NCBI RefSeq assembly: GCF_003937945.1
Contig: NZ_RSEC01000059.1
Location: forward strand, 105,217-169,216
Direction: 5' to 3'
Source: Amycolatopsis eburnea
GTDB taxonomy: Bacteria; Actinomycetota; Actinomycetes; Mycobacteriales; Pseudonocardiaceae
Length of the DNA stretch: 64,000 bases
Part shown: positions 23,222 to 31,403 of the stretch, piece by piece
How positions within the stretch are numbered: the first letter of the stretch is position 1
Layout of the letters: every line of letters begins with the position of its first letter
Program-made: the position numbers and the translations under genes
The notes under the pieces: generated by a model
What the model saw: only the letters and a program-made list of their open reading frames with translations
Database searches by the model: none
What the model was told of the DNA's origin: nothing

Positions 23222-24244
23222 GTGCCGGAGAAGCTCGACGACGTCGCCCGGCGCGCCGGGGTCTCGACGGCCACCGCGTCGCGAGCGCTGCGCGGGATCC
23301 CGGGCGTCGCCGAACGCACGCGGACCCGCGTGCTCGCGGCCGCCGCGCAGCTGGGCTACACGGTCTCGCCCGCGGCGTCGACACTGGCGACCGGCCGCAC
23401 CGGGACGGTCGGCGTGCTCGTGCCGTACGTCGACCGCTGGTACTTCTCGCGGCTCATCTCCGGCGTCGAGCGGGTGCTGCGCGAGGCCGGGATCAGCCTG
23501 CTGCTCTACAACCTCGGCGACGACGCGGGCCGCGCGCGGTTCTTCGCCGGCCTGCCGCTGCGCCGCCGGGTCGACGCGGTGCTCGTGCTCTCCCTGCCGC
23601 TCGCGGCGGCCGAACGCGAGCTGCTGCTGGGGCTCGGCACGCCGCTGGTCACGGTCGGCACCGAGGAGCCCGGCGCGGACTCGGTCGGGATCGACGACCA
23701 CGCCGCGGCGGTCACCGCGATGCGGCACCTGGTCCAGCTCGGGCACCGCGAGATCGCGTTCATCGGCGAGGACGACCCGGTCCCGCTCGGGTTCACGACG
23801 CCGTTGCGCCGGCTCGCGGCCTACCGCGAGGTCTACCACGCGGTGTGCCGGGCGGACGGGCGCGAGCCGGACCCCGCGTTCGAGACCGGCGGCGGCTTCA
23901 CCGTCGCGGGCGGCGAGCGGGCGATGGGCGCGCTGCTGGGCCTGCCCCGGCGGCCGACCGCGGTGTTCGCCGCGTCCGACGAGATGGCGTTCGGGGCGCT
24001 GCGGACGCTGCGCCGGGCCGGGCTGCGGGTGCCGTCGGACGTCTCGGTGCTCGGTTTCGACGACCACGACCTCGCCGACCTGCTCGAGCTGAGCACCGTG
24101 GCGCAGCCGGTGGCGGACCTGGGCGAGCGGGCCGGGCGTCTCATCCTGGCGCGATTGTCCGGCGGAAAAATCGCGACATCGCCCGCGATTGTCGGGACGC
24201 ACCTGGTCCTTCGGGGTAGTACTGCGCCGCCGCCGGGCCGTTGA
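23222..24244 (+). CDS. LacI family transcriptional regulator
   Basis: 340 residues. The N-terminal LacI HTH reads KLDDVARRAGVSTATASRAL (residues 4-23), followed by the hinge helix region (LATGRTGTVGVLVP). The effector domain has typical signatures (HLVQLGHREIAFIG, AVFAASDEMAFGALRTLRRAG, VSVLGFDDHDLADLL). It probably senses the sugar bound by the divergent lipoprotein and controls both genes through the two TGCAAGCGCTTGC sites. I chose the GTG at 23222 because GGGAGGGG lies just upstream; an ATG at 23210 is possible. Confidence 0.94.
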   Translation: MPEKLDDVARRAGVSTATASRALRGIPGVAERTRTRVLAAAAQLGYTVSPAASTLATGRTGTVGVLVPYVDRWYFSRLISGVERVLREAGISLLLYNLGDDAGRARFFAGLPLRRRVDAVLVLSLPLAAAERELLLGLGTPLVTVGTEEPGADSVGIDDHAAAVTAMRHLVQLGHREIAFIGEDDPVPLGFTTPLRRLAAYREVYHAVCRADGREPDPAFETGGGFTVAGGERAMGALLGLPRRPTAVFAASDEMAFGALRTLRRAGLRVPSDVSVLGFDDHDLADLLELSTVAQPVADLGERAGRLILARLSGGKIATSPAIVGTHLVLRGSTAPPPGR

Positions 24245-24346
24245 TCAGCGGTTTTTCCGGCACTACTCCGTCCGGTCGATTGCGGCCTACTCGATCATTA
24301 GGTCAAATAATCGCCGACAAGGATTAATCGCCGTGAGGAGCTGGCT

Positions 24347-24718
24347 GTGCACTGGGGGTCCGTGCTCGAAGAAGGCGGAGCGGGGATGGTCCGTCCGTAC
24401 TTCCGCACCCATGGCCGCACCCGCCCGACCCGGGACCTGCCGGTCGAGACGCTCGTCTCGATCACGCAGCGGGGGCGGGCGGTGGTCCGGGGGAGCACGC
24501 AGGAGGAAACCGAGATCTGCGCTCTGCTCCGGACGTCGCAGTCGGTCGCGGAGGTCGCCGCGCGGCGCCGGATCCCGCTGGGGGTGGCGCGGGTCCTGCT
24601 GTCGGACCTGGCGGACCGGGGCATCATCGCCGTGCACACCGCCCGCACCAAGGGATCGGGCAACCGGCCGAGCCTCGAGCTGATGGAGCGCATCCTCCAC
24701 GGTCTGAGCCGCATCTGA
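24347..24718 (+). CDS. DUF742 family protein (CvnC-like), orphan
   Basis: 123 residues with a DUF742 winged-helix-like domain (VRPYFRTHGRTRP, ETEICALLRTSQSVAEVAA, RRIPLGVARVLLSDLADRG). In Streptomyces conservons, DUF742 proteins sit with a histidine-kinase-like protein, a roadblock protein and a small GTPase; none of these is present here, so this is an orphan copy. The GTG start at 24347 has GAGGAG 6 bases upstream. It is convergent with the hydrolase operon, 7 bases away. Confidence 0.88.
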   Translation: MHWGSVLEEGGAGMVRPYFRTHGRTRPTRDLPVETLVSITQRGRAVVRGSTQEETEICALLRTSQSVAEVAARRRIPLGVARVLLSDLADRGIIAVHTARTKGSGNRPSLELMERILHGLSRI

Positions 24719-24725
24719 AGCGCTT

Positions 24726-25556
24726 TCACGCCGTGGTGGTCTCGCGGACCAGCCGGGCGAACTCCTCGGGCTGATCGAGCGGCAGCAGCGTGTAGCTGTC
24801 GTCGACCAGCACCAGTTTTCCCTTGGGCAGCAACGAGGCCAGCCGTTCGCCGTGCTCCGGCGGCATCACGCGGTCCTCGCGGGCCCACACCACCAGTGCC
24901 GGCCGGTCGAACGCCGGCAGCCGCTCGGCCACCTCCCGCAGGATTCCCGGCTCGGCCGCGAACGCCCGCAGGAGCCGAACCGCGTCGCGGCGGATGTCCG
25001 CGTCGCCGAGCAACGGCCGGATCCAGCGCGCCGCAACGTCGTCACCCCGTTTGGTCAACCACCCGAACGCGATCGGAAGCCGCCGCACCAAGCGCAGCCG
25101 CAGCTGCTGCATGAACAACCCGAAGAGCCCCGGCGACAGCTTTCCGGTCAGGAACAACGTCTTCCCGGTCAGTCCCGGCGGGAAGTTGTCGAACGCGTCG
25201 CATGAAGCCAGCACCACGCGGCTGACGCGCGAAACGCCGTCGGCCATGAGGAACTGCACCAGCGCACCGCCGGTGTCGACGCCGACCAGGGTCACCTCGC
25301 GCAGGTCGAGGCGCTCGAGGAACTCCGTCAGCAGCCGGGCGATCCCGGCCGGCGACAGGTCGGCGCCAGGCCGCATCGGCTTCCGGTGCGCGCCCAGCGG
25401 CAGCGTCGGGACCACGCACCGGTGGCCGGTCAGCGAAGCGACCGGGCCGTCCCACAGCGAGCCGTCCATCAGCAGGCCGTGGACGAACACCACCACCGGG
25501 CCCGGCCCGCCCGTGTCGGTGTACTCGACGGTGCCCGCGGTCAGTTCGATCTGCAT
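24726..25556 (-). CDS. Alpha/beta hydrolase with Asp at the nucleophile position
   Basis: 276 residues. The oxyanion region is FVHGLLMDGSLW, the nucleophile elbow reads GVDTGGA with Asp instead of Ser, and the late acid/His regions are PALVVWAREDRVMPPEHGE and VDDSYTLLPLDQPEEFA. In the last, the usual catalytic-His position appears to read Tyr-Thr, so hydrolytic activity is uncertain. An Asp nucleophile is seen in haloalkane dehalogenases, epoxide hydrolases and a large group of unassigned hydrolases with the DTGGA motif. It lies downstream of a TetR gene, with an 18-bp palindrome between them. Confidence 0.85.
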   Translation of the reverse strand: MQIELTAGTVEYTDTGGPGPVVVFVHGLLMDGSLWDGPVASLTGHRCVVPTLPLGAHRKPMRPGADLSPAGIARLLTEFLERLDLREVTLVGVDTGGALVQFLMADGVSRVSRVVLASCDAFDNFPPGLTGKTLFLTGKLSPGLFGLFMQQLRLRLVRRLPIAFGWLTKRGDDVAARWIRPLLGDADIRRDAVRLLRAFAAEPGILREVAERLPAFDRPALVVWAREDRVMPPEHGERLASLLPKGKLVLVDDSYTLLPLDQPEEFARLVRETTTA

Positions 25557-25563
25557 GCCGGAA

Positions 25564-25581
25564 GTGAACCACGTGGTTCAC
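25564..25581. promoter_or_regulatory. Perfect 18-bp palindrome between TetR and hydrolase genes
   Basis: GTGAACCACGTGGTTCAC overlaps the TetR stop codon and ends 8 bases upstream of the hydrolase ATG. It is a candidate TetR operator giving the hydrolase its own regulated promoter inside the operon. Confidence 0.75.
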
Positions 25582-26195
25582 AAAGTGTCGAGGGGTGCCG
25601 CTTCCTCCCGTTCGACCGCGCGCAGCAGCGCCTCGAACCCGGCGGCAGCGCCGGCGCCGTCCGCGCTGGTCAGCAGGTCGACGAGGAACCCGCGCAGGGT
25701 CGCGAGGATCATCGACGCGACCTCGTGCTTGCGCCGCTCCGGCCAGCCTGCCGGGCAGAACGAGATCAGCGTCGGGAGGTACTGCTCGGATGCGCCACGG
25801 CCGAGTGCGGCGTACCGGCCCGGGTCGTACATCGCCAGGCCCATCGCCTGGTCGAGCACGCGCCGCAGCTGCGTTTCCTCGTCGCGCAGGCTCACCCAGG
25901 CGGCCCGGACGCGGTCGCTCAGCGTCGCCGGTTCGGCGGCGATCGCGGCCAGCGCGTTGCCGATCCGCCGCTCGCGCAACGCGAAGACCGCCTGGCGGAG
26001 CAGGTCTTCGGCGCTTTCGAAGTGGTAGAGCAGCACCTTGTGGGTCGTCCCGGCGGCCCGTGCGGCACGGCGCAGCGAGAAGTCCACCAGGCCGTTTTCG
26101 GCGACGTCGTCGGTCACTTTCGCCAGCAGCTCGCGCCGCCGGGCCTCGCCGCGGGCCGAGCCTGCCGACCGCCGGTAGCCGGTAGCGTTCTCCAT
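25578..26195 (-). CDS. TetR family transcriptional regulator
   Basis: 205 residues from an ATG at 26195. The HTH (LLAKVTDDVAENGLVDFSLRR, then AARAAGTTHKVLLYHFESAE) covers about residues 23-65. A helical ligand-binding domain follows. It lies 21 bases before the hydrolase gene and is probably its regulator. It is divergent from the NCS1 permease gene, sharing a 159-base region with a 30-bp palindrome. The frame continues upstream to 26282, but this would run through that palindrome. Confidence 0.9.
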   Translation of the reverse strand: MENATGYRRSAGSARGEARRRELLAKVTDDVAENGLVDFSLRRAARAAGTTHKVLLYHFESAEDLLRQAVFALRERRIGNALAAIAAEPATLSDRVRAAWVSLRDEETQLRRVLDQAMGLAMYDPGRYAALGRGASEQYLPTLISFCPAGWPERRKHEVASMILATLRGFLVDLLTSADGAGAAAGFEALLRAVEREEAAPLDTL

Positions 26196-26250
26196 GCGGC
26201 ACAGCTTGGCACGGGGAGCCACGCTTACCGAAGCCGACGGACTGGCCTGA

Positions 26251-26280
26251 GTGCACAGCTCGGACGTCCGGACTGTGCAC
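26251..26280. promoter_or_regulatory. 30-bp near-perfect palindrome upstream of the NCS1/DUF917 cluster
   Basis: Arms GTGCACAG (26251-26258) and CTGTGCAC (26273-26280) flank the centre CGGACGTCCG. Only two base pairs break the symmetry. It lies between the TetR gene and the permease, 75 bases before the permease start. Its regulator could be the TetR protein or the cluster's PucR-type protein. Confidence 0.7.
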
Positions 26281-26354
26281 ATCGCACGGTGACGTCGCCG
26301 GGACCGCTGCTTACGGTGCGGGGAACCGTTTCCCTTCCCGGATAGGAGGTCGGC

Positions 26355-27680
26355 GTGGCCTCAACAGTCGGTGTCGATGACTATGCCCTCACCAGAGTGC
26401 CGGACCACGCCCGGTACTCGTGGTGGTCGGTCGCCGTCCAGCGGTTCGGCCAGGTGTCCGCCCTGTCCCAGTTCCTGCTCGGAGCCACCGTCGGCTTCGG
26501 GATGAGCTTCTGGAACGCGGTACTGGCGTTCACGCTCGGCTCGGTCATCCTGGAGCTCATCACCATCCTCGTCGGCGTCATCGGCGTCCGCGAGGGCCTC
26601 TCGACGTCCATGATCGCCCGCTGGACCGGCTTCGGCCGCGGTGGCTCGGCGCTCATCGGGCTCGCCATCGGGATCAGCCTCATCGGCTGGTTCGGTATCC
26701 AGTCGGCAGTATCCGCGCAGGGGCTCGTCGCGCTCATCGGCGGCCTGCCGGAGTGGGGCTGGGCGCTGCTGTTCGGCCTGCTCGTCACCGCGATCGTCGT
26801 CCGCGGCTTCCACTCCATGGCCTGGACGGCGTACCTGACCGTGCCGGCGTTCCTGGTCCTGGTCGGCTGGTCGGTGATCTCCGAGCTGACCCGCCACGAC
26901 CTCGGCACGCTCGTGTCCTCGGCCCCGCCCGGCCCGGCGCTGAGCCTGCTGCAGGGCACCACGCTGGTCGCGGGCGGCTTCATCGTCGGCGCCGTGATCA
27001 CCCCGGACATGACCCGCTTCAACCGCACCACCGGCGACGTCGTCAAGCAGACGCTCGTCGGGGTCACCCTCGGCGAGTACGTCATCGGCCTGTCCGGCGT
27101 CCTGCTCGCGCACGCCGTCGGCAGCGCCGGCATCACCACCATCGTGACGTCGTCGGTCGGCTGGGTCGGCCTGCTCATCGTCATCGCCGGCACGATGAAG
27201 ATCAACGACTGGAACCTGTACTCGTCGGGCCTGGGCGTCGTGAACTTCATCGGCACGGTGTCCGGGCGCAAGGCCCACCGCGGCCTGGTGACGGCGATCC
27301 TCGGCGTCGCGGGCAGCCTGCTCGCCGCGGCCGGGATCCTGGCCAAGTTCACCGACTTCCTCACCGTGCTCGGCGTCGCGTTCCCGCCGATCGCCGGGAT
27401 CATGGTCGCCGAGTACTTCGTGGTGAAGAAGTGGCGCGGGGACCTGGAAGCCGCGCGGGCGCGGGGAACCGTGCCCGAGGACGCGCCGGTGTGGGTGCCC
27501 GCCACCCTCGTCGTCTGGATCGCCGCCGCGCTGTTCGGGGAATTCGTCGACTGGGGCCTGCCGAGCATCAACTCGCTCGTCGTGGCCTTCGTCCTGTACG
27601 TCGTCGCCGGGAAGCTCGGGCTCGTGCGGGGGATCGGCAGCAGCCGGACCGCCGACGCCGAGCCCGCTCCCGCCGTCTAG
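26355..27680 (+). CDS. NCS1 family cytosine/purine permease-like transporter
   Basis: A 441-residue membrane protein with about 12 transmembrane segments, of the nucleobase:cation symporter-1 (CodB-like) type. Features include RYSWWSVAVQRFGQVSALSQ near the N-terminus, a Gly-rich LIGLAIGISLIGWFGIQS segment and TPDMTRFNRTTGDVVKQTL in the middle. NCS1 proteins import cytosine, purines, allantoin or hydantoins. GGAGG lies 6 bases before the GTG. It is the first gene of a cluster with a HyuA-like enzyme and three DUF917 genes, so its substrate is probably a hydantoin-like or related cyclic amide. Confidence 0.92.
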   Translation: MASTVGVDDYALTRVPDHARYSWWSVAVQRFGQVSALSQFLLGATVGFGMSFWNAVLAFTLGSVILELITILVGVIGVREGLSTSMIARWTGFGRGGSALIGLAIGISLIGWFGIQSAVSAQGLVALIGGLPEWGWALLFGLLVTAIVVRGFHSMAWTAYLTVPAFLVLVGWSVISELTRHDLGTLVSSAPPGPALSLLQGTTLVAGGFIVGAVITPDMTRFNRTTGDVVKQTLVGVTLGEYVIGLSGVLLAHAVGSAGITTIVTSSVGWVGLLIVIAGTMKINDWNLYSSGLGVVNFIGTVSGRKAHRGLVTAILGVAGSLLAAAGILAKFTDFLTVLGVAFPPIAGIMVAEYFVVKKWRGDLEAARARGTVPEDAPVWVPATLVVWIAAALFGEFVDWGLPSINSLVVAFVLYVVAGKLGLVRGIGSSRTADAEPAPAV

Positions 27681-27700
27681 TCCACAAAGGAGAAAGATTC

Positions 27701-29242
27701 GTGCGCATCGGCATCGACGTCGGCGGCACCAACACCGACGCTGTCCTGCTCGACGGCCGTCAGGTGCTCGCCTCGGTCAAGACCAGCACGACCGCGGACG
27801 TCACCTCGGGCATCGTCGCCGCGATCGACGGCCTGCAACGGCAACGCGCGTTCGACCCGGCGGCGGTGCGGGCGGTGATGATCGGCACCACGCACTTCAT
27901 CAACGCCCTCGTCGAGGCCCACCGGCTCGCGCCGACCGCGGCCGTGCGGCTGAGCCTGCCGGCCGGGGCGTCGCTGCCGCCGATGGTCGACTGGCCGCAG
28001 CGGCTCGTCGACGCGGTGTCGGGGCGCAGCTACCTCGTCCACGGTGGGCACGAGTTCGACGGGCGGCACATCGCGGAGCTCGACGAGAGCGAGCTGCGCA
28101 AGGCCGCCGACGACATGGGAGCGGCCGGGGTGCGCAGCGTCGCGATCACCTCGGTCTTCTCCCCGGTCAACGCCGAGTTCGAGGCCCGCGCGGCCGAGAT
28201 CATCGGCGCGCAGCTGCCGGACGTCGCGATCTCGCTGTCCCACGAGATCGGCCGGATCGGCTTGCTGGAGCGGGAAAACGCGACGGTGATCAACGCGGCG
28301 CTGCGCGAGCTGGCCGCGCACATCGTCGACGGGCTGTCCGCGTCGGTCACCGGCGCGGGCATCACCGCGCCGCTCTACCTGAGCCAGAACGACGGCACGC
28401 TGATGGACGTCGACTTCGCCCGCCGCTACCCGGTGGCGACGTTCGCGTCCGGGCCGACGAACTCGATGCGCGGCGCGGCCGTGCTGTCCGGTTTGGACAC
28501 CTGCGCGGTGGTCGACGTCGGCGGCACCACTTCGGACGTCGGCGTGCTGCGGCAAGGGTTTCCCCGCGAGGCGACCACGGACGTCAGCGTGGCCGGGATC
28601 CGCACCAACTTCCGGATGCCGGACGTGCTGTCGATCGGCATCGGCGGCGGCAGCCGGGTACGGGGGAATGTCACCGTGGGCCCGGATTCGGTCGGCTACG
28701 AGCTGACGTCTAAGGCCCTCGTGTTCGGCGGCGACACTTTGACGGCGACCGACATCGCGGTCGCCGCGGGGCGCGCGGAGATCGGCGACCCGTCGCTGGT
28801 GTCGCAGTTGGACAAGGGTCTGGTCCGGGCGGCGCTCGATCGCATCGCCGCGGACGTGTCCGATGTGGTCGAACGGATGCGGACCTCGGCCGAGCCGCTA
28901 CCGGTGGTGGCGGTCGGCGGTGGCTCGGTGCTGCTGCCGGACGAGCTGGCCGGGTGCGGCGAGGTGCACCGGCCGGAGAACTACGCGGTGGCCAACGCGA
29001 TCGGCGCGGCCATCGCGCAGATCGGCGGCGAGGTCGACCGCGTCTACGTGATCGAGCCCGGCCGCCGTGAAGCCGTCGTCGACGAGGCGAAGCAGGAGGC
29101 CGTCGACCGCGCGGTCGCCGCCGGCGCGTCGCCCGCGTCGGTCGGCATCGTCGACTTCGACGAGGTGCCCATCCCGTACCTGCCCGGCAACGCCACGCGC
29201 ATCCGCGTCAAGGCCGTCGGCGACCTGCAGCTGGGGGCGTGA
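27701..29242 (+). CDS. Hydantoinase/5-oxoprolinase-type protein (HyuA-like)
   Basis: A 513-residue enzyme of the hydantoinase A/oxoprolinase family. The N-terminal IGIDVGGTNTDAVLLDG motif (residues 2-18) is the ATP-phosphate loop of the ASKHA-type fold. The middle has VVDVGGTTSDVGVLRQG, and IGIGGGSRVRG follows. Family members cleave cyclic amides such as hydantoins or 5-oxoproline using ATP, normally with a HyuB partner. No HyuB is present; three DUF917 genes follow instead. GGAG lies 10 bases before the GTG. Its stop overlaps the first DUF917 gene (TGATG). Confidence 0.92.
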   Translation: MRIGIDVGGTNTDAVLLDGRQVLASVKTSTTADVTSGIVAAIDGLQRQRAFDPAAVRAVMIGTTHFINALVEAHRLAPTAAVRLSLPAGASLPPMVDWPQRLVDAVSGRSYLVHGGHEFDGRHIAELDESELRKAADDMGAAGVRSVAITSVFSPVNAEFEARAAEIIGAQLPDVAISLSHEIGRIGLLERENATVINAALRELAAHIVDGLSASVTGAGITAPLYLSQNDGTLMDVDFARRYPVATFASGPTNSMRGAAVLSGLDTCAVVDVGGTTSDVGVLRQGFPREATTDVSVAGIRTNFRMPDVLSIGIGGGSRVRGNVTVGPDSVGYELTSKALVFGGDTLTATDIAVAAGRAEIGDPSLVSQLDKGLVRAALDRIAADVSDVVERMRTSAEPLPVVAVGGGSVLLPDELAGCGEVHRPENYAVANAIGAAIAQIGGEVDRVYVIEPGRREAVVDEAKQEAVDRAVAAGASPASVGIVDFDEVPIPYLPGNATRIRVKAVGDLQLGA

Positions 29243-30312
29243 TGCGCGAGATCACCGAACACGACCTCGACGACATCGCCCGCGGTGCCGCCATCCTCGG
29301 CACCGGGGGCGGTGGCGACCCGTACATCGGGCGGCTGCTGGCGTCCTCGGCGGTGCGCTCGCACGGCCCGGTGCCGCTGGTGCCGCTGGCGGACGTGCCG
29401 GACGACGCCGTCGTGCTGCCGGTCGCCATGATGGGCGCGCCGACGGTGATGATCGAGAAGCTGCCCTCGGCCGAGCAGGTGGGCCTCGCCGCCCGCACGC
29501 TCGCCGGTTACCTCGGCAAGGAGCTGACGCACATCGCGTGCGCCGAAGCCGGCGGCGTCAACTCGCTCATCCCGGTCGTCGCGGCCGCGCAGCTCGGCCT
29601 GCCGCTGGTCGACGCCGACGGCATGGGCCGCGCGTTCCCCGAGCTGCAGATGGTACTTCCCACACTGTATGGAATCCGCGCCACTCCGATGTCCATTGCC
29701 GACGAAAAGGGCAACCGCGGAGTATTGGATACAGTCGACAACCGCTGGGCGGAGCGTCTGGCCCGGTCGGCGACGATCGACATGGGCTGCTCGGCGATGA
29801 TCAGCAACTACGCGATGTCCGGCGGGCAGGCGCGGGAGTCGCTGGTGCCGGGCACGCTCAGCCTGTGCGCCGAGCTGGGTGCGCTGGTGCGCGCGGCACG
29901 TGAGGCGCATGTGGATCCGGTATCCCGCGTCATCGAGCGGCTGGGCGGCCGGCGGCTGTTCAGCGGCAAGGTCGTCGACGTCGCGCGCCGGACGGTCACC
30001 GGGTTCGCCCGCGGGGAAGCGAAACTGTCCGGAATGGACGGCGACAGCGGCGCGGAACTGGTGCTGCGCTTCCAGAACGAGCACCTGGTGGCCGAGCGCG
30101 ACGGCGTCGTCCAGGCGTCGGTGCCCGACCTGATCTGCACGCTGGAGCGCGAGTCCGGCGAGGCTGTGACGACCGAAGGCCTGCGGTACGGCCAGCGCGT
30201 CACGGTGCTCGCCGCGCCCGCCGACCCGCGCTGGCACACGCCGGAGGGCATCGCGCTGGCCGGACCGCGGTACTTCGGCTACGACATCGACCCGATCGGG
30301 GTGGCCGGGTGA
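29242..30312 (+). CDS. DUF917 family protein, copy 1
   Basis: 356 residues of the DUF917 (PF06032) family. The family start is clear: ITEHDLDDIARGAAILGTGG, GGGDPYIGRLL. Later motifs are MGAPTVMIEKLP, GGVNSLIPVVAAAQLGLP and VDADGMGRAFPELQM. Pfam has linked this family to thiohydantoin desulfurisation, as far as I recall, but many members are unassigned. Start is the ATG at 29242, overlapping the HyuA-like stop; a GTG at 29239 is possible. The stop overlaps copy 2 (GTGA), so all are translationally coupled. Confidence 0.92.
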   Translation: MREITEHDLDDIARGAAILGTGGGGDPYIGRLLASSAVRSHGPVPLVPLADVPDDAVVLPVAMMGAPTVMIEKLPSAEQVGLAARTLAGYLGKELTHIACAEAGGVNSLIPVVAAAQLGLPLVDADGMGRAFPELQMVLPTLYGIRATPMSIADEKGNRGVLDTVDNRWAERLARSATIDMGCSAMISNYAMSGGQARESLVPGTLSLCAELGALVRAAREAHVDPVSRVIERLGGRRLFSGKVVDVARRTVTGFARGEAKLSGMDGDSGAELVLRFQNEHLVAERDGVVQASVPDLICTLERESGEAVTTEGLRYGQRVTVLAAPADPRWHTPEGIALAGPRYFGYDIDPIGVAG

Positions 30313-31403
30313 GCTGGACCCTGACCGAGGACGACCTGCCCGACCTCGCCCGCGGCGCCGCCGTGCTCGGCACCGGCGGGGGCGGCGACCCGTACGTCGG
30401 GCGCCTGCTCGTGCGCGAAGCCATCCGGGCGCACGGGCCGATCACAGTCCTCGACCCGGCCGAAGTGGCCGACGACGCCCTGGTGATCCCGACCGCGCAG
30501 ATGGGCGCGCCGACCGTGGTGCACGAGAAGCTGCCCAACGGCGCCGAGCCCGTGCTGGCCTTGCGAACGCTGGAGAAGCACCTCGGGAAGCGCGCGGACG
30601 CGACCATGCCGATCGAGTGCGGGGGCATCAACTCGATGATCCCGCTGATCGTCGGCGCCCGGCTCGGGCTGCCGGTGGTGGACGCCGACGGCATGGGCCG
30701 GGCGTTCCCGGAGCTGCAGATGGAGACGTTCGGGGTATACGGTATCCCGGGCTCGCCGATGGCGATCGGTGGCGAACGCGGCGAGACGACCGTGATCGAC
30801 ACCGGCGCGGACAACAAGCGGATGGAGTGGCTGGCCCGCGGGATCACCATCCGGCTCGGCGGGGTCGCGCACATCGCCGAGTACGCGATGAGCGGCGCCG
30901 ACGTGAAGCGGACCGCCGTGTCGCAAACGCTGTCGCTGGCGCTGACCGTGGGCCGGACGATCCGGGAAGCGCGTGAGCGCAACGAGGACCCGGTCGACCG
31001 GCTGGCTTCGGCGTTGCGCTCGACGCCGTACCAGCACCTGCGGGTGCTGTTCCGCGGCAAGGTGTCCGATGTGGAGCGTCGCACCGAGGCCGGCTTCGCG
31101 CGCGGCCGGGCGGCGGCGGTGTCCTTCGACGGGGCGAGCAAGCTGGAGATCCTGTTCCAGAACGAGAACCTGCTGGCCACTGTGGACGGTGTGGTGCGGT
31201 GCCTGGTGCCGGACCTGATCTGCGTGCTCGAGTCGGCCACGGCCGAGCCGATCACCACCGAAACCCTGCGCTACGGCCAGCGCGTCACCGTCGTCGGCAT
31301 CTCGACCCCGCCGCTGATGCGGACACCGGAAGCGCTGGCCACCTTCGGCCCGGCCGCGTTCGGGCTGCCGCACGCGTTCGCGCCCGTGGAGGAGATCGGA
31401 TGA
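30309..31403 (+). CDS. DUF917 family protein, copy 2
   Basis: 364 residues, a clear paralogue of copy 1: LTEDDLPDLARGAAVLGTGG, MGAPTVVHEKLPNG, ECGGINSMIPLIVGARLG, VDADGMGRAFPELQM. The two align over their whole length and retain the same Gly-rich and acidic motifs, so both could be catalytic, or they could be subunits of a hetero-oligomer. The GTG start overlaps the copy 1 stop and the stop overlaps the SDR start (ATGA). Confidence 0.92.
   Translation: MSWTLTEDDLPDLARGAAVLGTGGGGDPYVGRLLVREAIRAHGPITVLDPAEVADDALVIPTAQMGAPTVVHEKLPNGAEPVLALRTLEKHLGKRADATMPIECGGINSMIPLIVGARLGLPVVDADGMGRAFPELQMETFGVYGIPGSPMAIGGERGETTVIDTGADNKRMEWLARGITIRLGGVAHIAEYAMSGADVKRTAVSQTLSLALTVGRTIREARERNEDPVDRLASALRSTPYQHLRVLFRGKVSDVERRTEAGFARGRAAAVSFDGASKLEILFQNENLLATVDGVVRCLVPDLICVLESATAEPITTETLRYGQRVTVVGISTPPLMRTPEALATFGPAAFGLPHAFAPVEEIG

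Noticed and set aside
26420..27700. A plus-strand frame joining continuously to the HyuA-like gene from inside the permease
   Set aside because: The part before 27701 is a shadow of the permease; the HyuA-like protein has its own ribosome site and GTG with the family N-terminus.
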